The notes beneath the pieces were generated by a model. The model made no database searches and had not been told where the DNA came from. It saw only the letters and a program-made list of their open reading frames with translations. This document shows positions 6,018 to 10,700 of a DNA stretch of 10,700 bases, in pieces. The stretch lies in contig JAITFV010000270.1 of the NCBI GenBank assembly GCA_031281115.1, positions 1 through 10,700 on the forward strand. The letters are read 5' to 3'. The position numbers and the translations under genes were made by a program. Source of the DNA: Oscillospiraceae bacterium (GTDB lineage Bacteria > Bacillota > Clostridia > Oscillospirales > Ruminococcaceae). How positions within the stretch are numbered: position 1 is the first letter of the stretch; each line of letters opens with the position of its first letter.

Positions 6018-6043
6018 TCGGCTTGCAAATCTCTGCAAGCCGA
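6018..6043 (-). terminator. Hairpin terminator after the G5/3D protein gene
   Basis: A perfect 10-bp stem, TCGGCTTGCA/TGCAAGCCGA, encloses a 6-nt loop 16 nt past the TGA at 6060. On the minus strand it is followed by TTTGACATTTCTG, so the U-tract is short and shared with the next promoter's -35 box. On the plus strand it is followed by TAATTTTTG, so it could act in both directions. Confidence 0.7.
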
Positions 6044-6059
6044 TAATTTTTGTTAATTG

Positions 6060-7355
6060 TCAATACTGTCCTGTGCTGATTACATAAACATCAACCTGCC
6101 GCAAGCCCCAACTTCTGGCTTTTTCGATATTCTCGCTCGTAAGCCCTTTAAATACGTCAACCAATATGTCTGTATCGTGAATGAAAGTTCCCGTATCTGC
6201 CGCCACAGCCGCGCCGTAAACGTAATTCCCGCACTGCGTCACAATGTAAAGCAGGGAGCCGTAAGGGATTCTGCCCGGGTCAACCGCAACTGTCCCGATT
6301 TCAAGCGGGCGCCCGCTTGCGGTACCTGCCGCAGGACCTGCTGTGTATGCCGTAGACCTGCCCGAAAGCATGAACTCGTAACTCGCAGGTATGCCGTCAA
6401 CAAGCTCAATTTCAGAGAAGTCACGCTTGCTGAAAGGCTCAGCCAAAGCCATACCGATGAGAACCTCCTCGGTTACCGGCAAACTAAGAACTTCACGCGT
6501 TATAATCTCGGTTGCGATTACCTCGCCATCCATAATTGTGTCGATTACGGTCATTCTCTCAATGCCCTCAACGCCGGCAGTAATGACCTTTGTCGCGCCT
6601 ATAGCCACTAAGTTAGAGGTTTCGGAGATTGTTTCATAAGGTATATAATTCGTTTCAACCCGCTCGTCATAACGCAATGTGTTTACAGTAGCCTCCATTC
6701 CCGGATAGGCAATGGAATTGAGGTTCGCGGAGATTACCTCGTTCTCGCTGAACGAGATTCCCTCAAGGCTCAGGACATCGCCGATTGTAGTTTCACCATA
6801 CGGGCTGACCGGAATCGAAAGGGTTACGCCTTCTATGAAGAGCGTCACTCCGAAGGCTCTGGAAACTTTAATATTGCTTTCGCCGGAAATTCTTTCATAT
6901 AAGGCGGGCGTAACCATGTCGTTGCGCTCAAGTTTAATTCCTGCGCGGTTCAGGATTTCGCCGACAGTTTCGCCTGTGTAGGCTTCGGTTTTATACACGC
7001 TGCCGTCCACCGAAACCGTAACCGTGTGCGAGCGGGTGACCGAAAGCGTCATCGTTGTTGCGCGTCCTGTGTTTCCGTTTCCGTAAAACTCGTATAAGTC
7101 AAGCCCTGTGAGCGGGACTCCCTGTTCGCGGAGAATGTCCTCCGGGTCAGTGTGTGTGGTATATACTTTAAAAGTTACGCCGTCATCGGTAATTGTTACT
7201 TCATTGCGAAAATATAAAGCACCGGTTAAAAGAAATATAACTGTGCAGGTTACGAAAATTGAAATCAGCGAAACCGCTGTGCGGTTTTGCAGGGTGTTTT
7301 TTACCTTCCTGATTTTCCTGCCGCCGGACATCAGCGCGGCTGTTAAGTTAAGCAA
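6060..7355 (-). CDS. YabE-like surface protein: DUF348 repeats, G5 domain, C-terminal 3D domain
   Basis: A 431-residue, membrane-anchored or exported cell-wall protein. A basic N-terminus is followed by one hydrophobic segment (about 29-48). Ubiquitin-like DUF348 units follow at about 53-95, 108-160 and 166-220, with recurring VDG/TGETVGEILNRAGI and YGETTIGDVLSLEGI patterns. A G5-type region lies at about 225-300. A 3D domain (about 328-427) carries the hallmark aspartates in VAVDP (D359), AAADTG-like VAADTG (D387) and ILVDVF (D400), with IPYGSLLYI and YGAAVAADTG. 3D domains resemble lytic transglycosylase (MltA-type) catalytic folds, and RpfB/YabE relatives act on peptidoglycan, so wall remodelling is the likely role. 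The start is TTG at 7355, set by a perfect AGGAGG (7369-7364) at 8-nt spacing; the next in-frame ATG is at 7331 without a ribosome site. It is monocistronic, with its own promoter and terminator. No c-di-AMP riboswitch fits in the roughly 26-nt leader. Confidence 0.93.
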   Translation of the reverse strand: MLNLTAALMSGGRKIRKVKNTLQNRTAVSLISIFVTCTVIFLLTGALYFRNEVTITDDGVTFKVYTTHTDPEDILREQGVPLTGLDLYEFYGNGNTGRATTMTLSVTRSHTVTVSVDGSVYKTEAYTGETVGEILNRAGIKLERNDMVTPALYERISGESNIKVSRAFGVTLFIEGVTLSIPVSPYGETTIGDVLSLEGISFSENEVISANLNSIAYPGMEATVNTLRYDERVETNYIPYETISETSNLVAIGATKVITAGVEGIERMTVIDTIMDGEVIATEIITREVLSLPVTEEVLIGMALAEPFSKRDFSEIELVDGIPASYEFMLSGRSTAYTAGPAAGTASGRPLEIGTVAVDPGRIPYGSLLYIVTQCGNYVYGAAVAADTGTFIHDTDILVDVFKGLTSENIEKARSWGLRQVDVYVISTGQY

Positions 7356-7387
7356 AAAATAATCCTCCTGTTTTCATTGTTGATTTC

Positions 7388-7416
7388 ATTATATCCCACG
7401 TTTTTGTATATGTCAA
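7388..7416 (-). promoter_or_regulatory. Full-consensus sigma-A promoter for the G5/3D protein gene
   Basis: TTGACA (7416-7411), 17 bp and TATAAT (7393-7388) on the minus strand match both consensus boxes exactly. The expected start near 7381 leaves a leader of about 26 nt carrying AGGAGG. Confidence 0.9.
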
Positions 7417-7426
7417 ATACAATAAA

Positions 7427-7463
7427 AGCCTTAAATTTGTGCAACATGCACATATTTAAGGCT
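7427..7463 (-). terminator. Terminator downstream of the CheV-like gene
   Basis: The arms AGCCTTAAATTTGTGCA and TGCACATATTTAAGGCT form a long stem with one mismatch and a 3-nt loop. On the minus strand the stem is followed directly by TTTATTGTATTTG. It lies about 200 nt past the CheV-like stop and 10 bp upstream of the next promoter's -35 box. Confidence 0.82.
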
Positions 7464-7662
7464 CTTTAATCTTGTTACCGCTTTGTAACCTTTGTCGAAT
7501 TCTAAGAAGTTGTTCAAAACGAGAAAAAAATTTGGTGAGATTAACGAAGTATGTTTGTAGGGTTATACAATTCGCTCATGGAAAATTTTTCTGCATATTT
7601 TTGCAATATTTAGGGGTGGACAAGCCGGTAAGCGCAATATGTTGAAAATTTTATGTTTCTGC
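7464..7662 (-). other. Non-coding stretch, probable 3' UTR of the CheV-like gene
   Basis: This A/T-rich region separates the CheV-like stop from its terminator. It holds one small stem, GTTAC/GTAAC (7474-7478 with 7485-7489), and a GAAAATTTTTC palindrome near 7580. I see no convincing ORF, promoter or riboswitch on either strand. Confidence 0.5.
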
Positions 7663-8574
7663 TTATTTCGTCAAATGTTCCGTCAGCGCGGTAATCAGTT
7701 CTCCTATCTGGCTCCTTGCGAACTGTCCGTCTGCCCCTGCCGAGTCACCGCGCCCGCGCATATTCTCGTGAATTAATGAAGAGAACATAAAGACGGGGAT
7801 ATTCGCGAGTTCTTTGTCTTCTTTGATGAGGCGGGTGAGTGAGTGTCCGTCCATTTGCGGCATTTCAATATCACTGATTACAGCCGCAACCTCGTTTTTA
7901 AGATTCGGCGAACCTTTCTTGGATTTGATATATTCCCAGGCTTCCAAACCGTTGTAGAAGGAGTTCACGTTCTTGAAGCCCACGTTTCTGAGCGCGTCCA
8001 TCAGAACCTTGCACAAGAACGGGCTGTCCTCGGCTATAACCAGGCGCTTGCTGAGGTCGAGTTCTTCGGGGACATCGATATTTTCAAAGTTATCCTGCTC
8101 ATAATCCTCAATCAGATTTAAGTCGCAGATAATCTTCTCGAAATCTAAAATCATAATAATCTTGTCATCTAACTTTGCCATACCGGTTGTAATGCTGTCG
8201 TCAGAGCTTTTGCTCACGGACGGAGGCTTCTCAATTGACGACCATGTCAGCCGTTTTATGCCCAGGACAGCGCAGACGTGAAAAGCTACGCTGAACTGCT
8301 CAAAGTCGCAGACAATCAAAAGTCCTTCCCCGTGCTCATCTTCCTTGAGAGACATCCCGAGAACAACATGAAGGTCAATAACCGTTACTAATTTATCGCG
8401 GTGCATGAAAACGCCTTCGATTGCATCCGGTGACGACGGAACAGGCGTAAGCTCGGTGAATCTGATGATTTCACTGACCTTTGCGATATTTATGCCGAAA
8501 AACTCCTCTCCGACTAAAAATTCAAGAAGCTGAAGCTCATTCGTTGAAGAATCAAAAGTAGTTTCATTGTCCAT
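7663..8574 (-). CDS. cheV: CheV-like chemotaxis coupling protein (CheW domain plus receiver domain)
   Basis: CheV proteins join chemoreceptors to the CheA kinase through a CheW domain and adjust signalling through a phosphorylatable receiver. Of 303 residues, about 12-155 are CheW-like: LLEFLVGEEFFGINIAKVSEII, then PSSPDAIEGVFMHRDKLVTVIDL, where CheW usually has Arg-Gly. Residues 177-303 are a receiver with acidic pair E182/D183, phosphoacceptor D235 in ISDIEMPQMDG, and S265/S266 at the Thr/Ser switch site. The position of the conserved receiver Lys (GADxxxxK) is Arg (R287 in GADGQFARSQIGEL), and the following Pro is Ser. The start is ATG 8574, with GGGGT 7 nt upstream; the in-frame extension to 8619 lacks a ribosome site. 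It stands alone, with no che or flagellar genes nearby, under its own promoter. The domain call is secure; the cheV name is by architecture. Confidence 0.9.
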   Translation of the reverse strand: MDNETTFDSSTNELQLLEFLVGEEFFGINIAKVSEIIRFTELTPVPSSPDAIEGVFMHRDKLVTVIDLHVVLGMSLKEDEHGEGLLIVCDFEQFSVAFHVCAVLGIKRLTWSSIEKPPSVSKSSDDSITTGMAKLDDKIIMILDFEKIICDLNLIEDYEQDNFENIDVPEELDLSKRLVIAEDSPFLCKVLMDALRNVGFKNVNSFYNGLEAWEYIKSKKGSPNLKNEVAAVISDIEMPQMDGHSLTRLIKEDKELANIPVFMFSSLIHENMRGRGDSAGADGQFARSQIGELITALTEHLTK

Positions 8575-8619
8575 AATTTTACCCCATTCTTGTGTTTTAG
8601 GAGAACAGACTATACTCAA

Positions 8620-8650
8620 TTAACTTTAAAATATAATGTTTCAAAGTTAA
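8620..8650 (-). other. Hairpin in the leader of the CheV-like gene
   Basis: TTAACTTT (8620-8627) and AAAGTTAA (8643-8650) form an 8-bp A/T-only stem with a 15-nt loop, inside the roughly 92-nt leader between the predicted transcript start (near 8666) and the ATG. It is too weak to be a terminator. It may be a protein-binding or mRNA-stability element, or have no role. Confidence 0.35.
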
Positions 8651-8672
8651 AGGACTATATTACTTAAACTAC

Positions 8673-8701
8673 ATTATAACACGTAAGTTGTGCGTTGTCA
8701 A
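8673..8701 (-). promoter_or_regulatory. Full-consensus sigma-A promoter for the CheV-like gene
   Basis: TTGACA (8701-8696), 17 bp and TATAAT (8678-8673) on the minus strand. This exact consensus suggests constitutive vegetative expression, not the sigma-28 (flagellar) class often used for chemotaxis genes. Confidence 0.9.
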
Positions 8702-8724
8702 GAAGCAAAACAAAATATAAAAAC

Positions 8725-8864
8725 GAGCAGAACCCCCGCCGTGCGGCGGGAGTTACGACTTCCAAACAGGGAACAAATAACTGCCGTCTTTTGAATTGTA
8801 TAATTTTTCAATACAGTAACTTACTTCGTCGCTTTCTCTGTTTAGCTGTGGAAATTAATCCATA
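8725..8864 (-). ncRNA. Candidate structured small RNA between the XRE regulator and CheV-like gene
   Basis: A promoter (8871-8899) predicts a start near 8864, and a hairpin followed by U-rich sequence ends the unit near 8725-8718, giving about 140 nt. The RNA between them folds into one long irregular hairpin. AUUUCC (8855-8850) pairs with GGAAGU (8763-8758). AAACAGAGAA (8843-8834) pairs with UUCCCUGUUU (8773-8764) with one mismatch. AAGUUACUG (8822-8814) pairs with CAGUUAUUU (8783-8775) with one mismatch. Between the last two stems an 11-nt bulge lies opposite a single base. No start codon opens a credible frame: the longest sense stretch, about 33 codons ending FPVWKS, has a stop just upstream and no ATG/GTG/TTG. 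I do not recognise the family. The long hairpin with an asymmetric bulge is loosely 6S-like, but shorter. Confidence 0.5.
8731..8754 (-). terminator. Terminator of the candidate small RNA
   Basis: On the minus strand AACUCCCGCC pairs with GGCGGGGGUU around a GCAC loop (10 bp, one U-G pair). After 7 nt (CUGCUCG) there is a UUUUU run and further U-rich sequence. The plus strand has no T-run after the stem, so the direction is minus. The gap before the U-run makes it less than ideal. Confidence 0.6.
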
Positions 8865-8870
8865 TATATT

Positions 8871-8899
8871 ATTATACTATACGTTAAAATAAAAGTCAA
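8871..8899 (-). promoter_or_regulatory. Sigma-A-type promoter reading away from the XRE gene
   Basis: TTGACT (8899-8894), a 17-bp spacer and TATAAT (8876-8871) on the minus strand. No protein-coding gene lies between it and the terminator at 8731-8754. Its -35 box abuts the ribosome site of the divergent XRE-type gene, so the two are likely co-regulated or mutually exclusive. Confidence 0.75.
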
Positions 8900-8912
8900 G
8901 AGGTGACTTTAT

Positions 8913-9170
8913 ATGGATATGGCAGTCGTAGGGAAAATAATTAAACAATACCGAGAAAGAAAGCGTTTGTCGCAGGAAGTACTTAGCGGGCTTGCAAATG
9001 TAGACAGAAGTTATTTAAGCAAAATTGAATCGGGAGCACACAATTTTACTATTGCGGTTTTATACAAGCTTGCTGATGCACTGGGAGTAAACGCAAGCGA
9101 ATTGTTAAGCGCAATCGAAGAAGAAAACAGAAAAACGCAAAAAGAAAGAGAAACTGAGAAAAGTTCTTAA
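8913..9170 (+). CDS. Small XRE-family helix-turn-helix regulator
   Basis: An 85-residue Cro/C1-type DNA-binding protein. The HTH spans about residues 6-64: VGKIIKQYRERKRLSQ, then the turn-and-recognition helices QEVLSGLANVDRSYLSKIESG (21-41), then TIAVLYKLADALGVNASELL. A short, highly charged tail (66-85) follows, with no ligand or oligomerisation domain. GAGGTG lies 7 nt before the ATG and fixes the start. Upstream, TATACT (8873-8878) could be a -10 box but has no good -35, and it overlaps the opposing minus-strand promoter. Autoregulation at that shared site is plausible. Proteins of this size occur as stand-alone repressors and in mobile elements; nothing else here points to a phage or toxin-antitoxin pair. 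Confidence 0.9.
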   Translation: MDMAVVGKIIKQYRERKRLSQEVLSGLANVDRSYLSKIESGAHNFTIAVLYKLADALGVNASELLSAIEEENRKTQKERETEKSS

Positions 9171-9220
9171 TTTTTCTTGCTTTTCCGCCTGTTTTATGTT
9201 AAACTTATACTACATTATAT

Positions 9221-9245
9221 CAAACGCCATTAGAAATGGTGTTTG
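9221..9245 (+). promoter_or_regulatory. Hairpin upstream of the aminotransferase gene
   Basis: CAAACGCCATT (9221-9231) and AATGGTGTTTG (9235-9245) form an 11-bp stem (one G-U) with a 3-nt AGA loop. It lies 33 nt before the ATG. No T-run follows, so it is not an intrinsic terminator. A second CAAAC at 9257-9261 could compete for the 3' arm. A TATACT at 9206-9211 may be the -10 box of the aminotransferase promoter, although no good -35 is visible. Confidence 0.45.
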
Positions 9246-9278
9246 GGGATGCGTATCAAACACAGGAGAAGAACAAAA

Positions 9279-10457
9279 ATGAACGTCTATTCGGACAGAA
9301 TAAAAAAACTCAAGCCCTCAATAATCCGTGAAATTTTCAAGTTTACAGCCGACCCTGCGGTAATTCCTTTCGCGGCGGGAAATCCCGCACCGGAGGTATT
9401 CCCCGCTGAAAAATTCGCCGAGCTTACCGCCGATATTTTTAAAGAAGAGCCGGTTGCTGCTTTGCAGTATTCGGTTTCCGAGGGCTACCCGAAGCTCCGC
9501 GAATGGCTGAAAGCCGACATGGAGGCGAAGGGCGTTTTCCGTCCGGGTGAAGATGATTTAATTATAACAGCAGGCGCGCAGCAGGTCATGGAGCTGTCAA
9601 CCAAGGTAATCTGTAACGAGGGCGAAGCAATCATCTGCGAGAGTCCGTCGTTCATCGGTTCGCTGAATACATTCAGGTCTTATGCAGCGAAACTTGTCGG
9701 CGTTGATATGGACGATGAGGGTATGATTCCCGAGCGGCTTGAAGCCGCGCTGAAAGCCAATCCGCGAACCGCATTCATCTATATAATCCCGAATTTTCAT
9801 AATCCTACGGGGAAAACAACATCTTTGCAGCGCAGAAAAGATATTCTTTCGCTGGCTTATAAATATAACGTGTTGATTTTAGAGGATAATCCCTACGGCG
9901 ACCTGCGGTTCAGCGGAGTTGATATTCCCTCGATTAAATCCATGGACAAAAAAGGTCACGTTATATACGCAGGCAGTTTCTCTAAAACGCTTGCGCCCGG
10001 GCTTCGCGTGGGTTTTATGTGCGCGCCGGAAAGTATCGTGCAAAAAAGTGTCGCCGCGCTACAGTGCAGCACTGTGCATACTAATATTTTGGCGCAGATG
10101 CTTGCTTATCGGTTCGTGACAGGCGTTGACTTCGAGGGATACCTTGGCGGGCTCAGATTAGTTTACAAGCGCAAGCGCGACCTTATGCTCGGTACGCTGA
10201 ATTTCGCATTCCCCTCACAGGTGAAGTTCACCGAACCCGAGGGCGGGCTGTTCATTTGGGGTACATTGCCGTTCGGTGACGCGCTTGAATTTTCCCGCAA
10301 AGCCATCATGAATAAAGTCGCGATTGTCCCGGGTAACGCTTTTTGTGTTGACGAGAACGCGAAAAGCCTTTGTTTCCGCATGACCTACGCCACGCCCACC
10401 GACGAGCAAATCGAAAAAGGCGTGGAATTATTAAAAGAGTGTTACTATAAAATATAA
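9279..10457 (+). CDS. PLP-dependent aminotransferase, class I/II fold (2-aminoadipate/aromatic-type)
   Basis: A 392-residue fold-type I aminotransferase of the MocR/LysN/Aro8-like branch, without an N-terminal HTH. Visible signatures are FAAGNPAPEVFP (31-42), LQYSVSEGYPKLREWL (62-77), the phosphate-binding turn ITAGAQQVMEL (96-106), PNFHNPTG (171-178, N175), EDNPYGDLRF (202-211, with D203 contacting the PLP ring nitrogen), SFSKTLAPGLRVG (233-245, Schiff-base lysine K236) and the substrate-carboxylate Arg R367 in CFRMTY. AGGAG lies 10 nt before the ATG at 9279; the in-frame extension to 9243 has no ribosome site and runs into the hairpin. The substrate cannot be fixed from sequence; broad-specificity alpha-amino acid transamination is known for this group. 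trpS follows after 53 nt with no terminator, so co-transcription is likely. Confidence 0.93.
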   Translation: MNVYSDRIKKLKPSIIREIFKFTADPAVIPFAAGNPAPEVFPAEKFAELTADIFKEEPVAALQYSVSEGYPKLREWLKADMEAKGVFRPGEDDLIITAGAQQVMELSTKVICNEGEAIICESPSFIGSLNTFRSYAAKLVGVDMDDEGMIPERLEAALKANPRTAFIYIIPNFHNPTGKTTSLQRRKDILSLAYKYNVLILEDNPYGDLRFSGVDIPSIKSMDKKGHVIYAGSFSKTLAPGLRVGFMCAPESIVQKSVAALQCSTVHTNILAQMLAYRFVTGVDFEGYLGGLRLVYKRKRDLMLGTLNFAFPSQVKFTEPEGGLFIWGTLPFGDALEFSRKAIMNKVAIVPGNAFCVDENAKSLCFRMTYATPTDEQIEKGVELLKECYYKI

Positions 10458-10510
10458 AGAGTATCAGCGCAGCAATTCCCTGTTAGTGAAGAAAAGGACT
10501 TAATTAAAAT

Positions 10511-10700
10511 ATGAAAAAAACCTTCCTAAGCGGCATACAGCCGACCAATATACCACACATAGGCAACTACTTCGGCGCGGTTAAAAACTGGGTAGAATCG
10601 CAAAATACGGGCGAGATGGAGTCGTTTTATTTTTTAGCGGATTTACACGCGATTACCGTCAGGCAAGACCCTAAGCTGTTTAAACAGCAGATTTTGGATT
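10511..10700 (+). CDS. trpS: Tryptophan--tRNA ligase, N-terminal part (cut by window end)
   Basis: The first 63 residues of the class Ic synthetase that charges tRNA-Trp. The opening MKKTFLSGIQPTNIPHIGNY contains the family-typical SGIQPT and the HIGH-class signature as HIGN (16-19). FGAVKNWV, FYFLADLHAIT and PKLF follow, all characteristic of bacterial TrpS. The KMSKS loop lies beyond the window. The ribosome site AAAAGGA is 12 nt before the ATG, an unusually long spacing shared with the coiled-coil gene at 1967. No T-box or trp leader is present in the 53 nt upstream, so expression probably depends on the aminotransferase transcript. Confidence 0.96.
   Translation, partial: MKKTFLSGIQPTNIPHIGNYFGAVKNWVESQNTGEMESFYFLADLHAITVRQDPKLFKQQILD

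Noticed and set aside
6057..6611. 184-codon plus-strand frame opposite the G5/3D gene
   Set aside because: It is antisense to an unambiguous domain-bearing gene and has no promoter or ribosome site.
7356..7662. c-di-AMP (ydaO-type) riboswitch upstream of the YabE-like gene
   Set aside because: Such genes often have one, but the promoter is only about 30 nt from the start codon and no matching conserved core is visible.
8755..8857. 33-codon minus-strand open stretch ending FPVWKS
   Set aside because: The peptide looks plausible, but a TAA lies directly upstream and no ATG, GTG or TTG opens the frame, so it is treated as non-coding RNA.
8695..8892. 65-codon plus-strand frame across the small-RNA region
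   Set aside because: The composition is not protein-like, it has no ribosome site, and it crosses a terminator hairpin and a promoter.

Overview
The window looks like chromosomal core and near-core DNA of a Firmicute, most likely a clostridial gut-type bacterium (Oscillospirales/Ruminococcaceae-like). This is inferred from a four-cysteine PheS, a YabE-type (DUF348/G5/3D) wall protein, a CheV-type CheW-receiver protein, Shine-Dalgarno-led genes and many textbook sigma-A promoters. No species can be assigned from the sequence alone. No phage, IS transposase, CRISPR array or defence cassette was seen.

Layout. Almost everything from 1 to about 8900 is on the minus strand. Reading in the direction of transcription, from high to low coordinates: a candidate small RNA (8864-8725); a CheV-like coupling/receiver protein (8574-7663); a cell-surface G5/3D-domain protein with a TTG start (7355-6060); rlmB (5978-5244), followed 8 nt later by a 970-residue membrane protein (5235-2323) built like a heavy-metal P-type ATPase but lacking its catalytic motifs; a 166-bp near-palindromic element (2255-2090); a small coiled-coil protein with 21-bp tandem repeats (1967-1527); tRNA-Arg(CCU) (1408-1337); pheS (1251-205); and the start of a small membrane protein (196-1, cut by the window edge). 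On the plus strand are a small XRE-type regulator (8913-9170), a PLP-dependent aminotransferase (9279-10457) and the start of trpS (10511 onward).

Regulation. Six minus-strand promoters can be read directly. Five are TTGACA and one is TTGACT, each exactly 17 bp from TATAAT or TATACT. Several sit immediately behind a hairpin terminator of the preceding unit, so the minus strand is a chain of short, independently promoted units. The rlmB promoter places the start codon only about 9 nt after the -10 box, which implies an almost leaderless mRNA.

Most novel content. The first item is the degenerate P-type-ATPase-like protein with a roughly 400-residue charged cytoplasmic extension, apparently translationally coupled to rlmB. 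The second is a compact, promoter- and terminator-bounded structured RNA between the CheV-like gene and the XRE regulator. The palindromic element, the shared 5' leader of trpS and the coiled-coil gene, and a CheV receiver with Arg in place of the conserved Lys are secondary points of interest. The translation genes (tRNA-Arg, pheS, rlmB, trpS) are otherwise ordinary.
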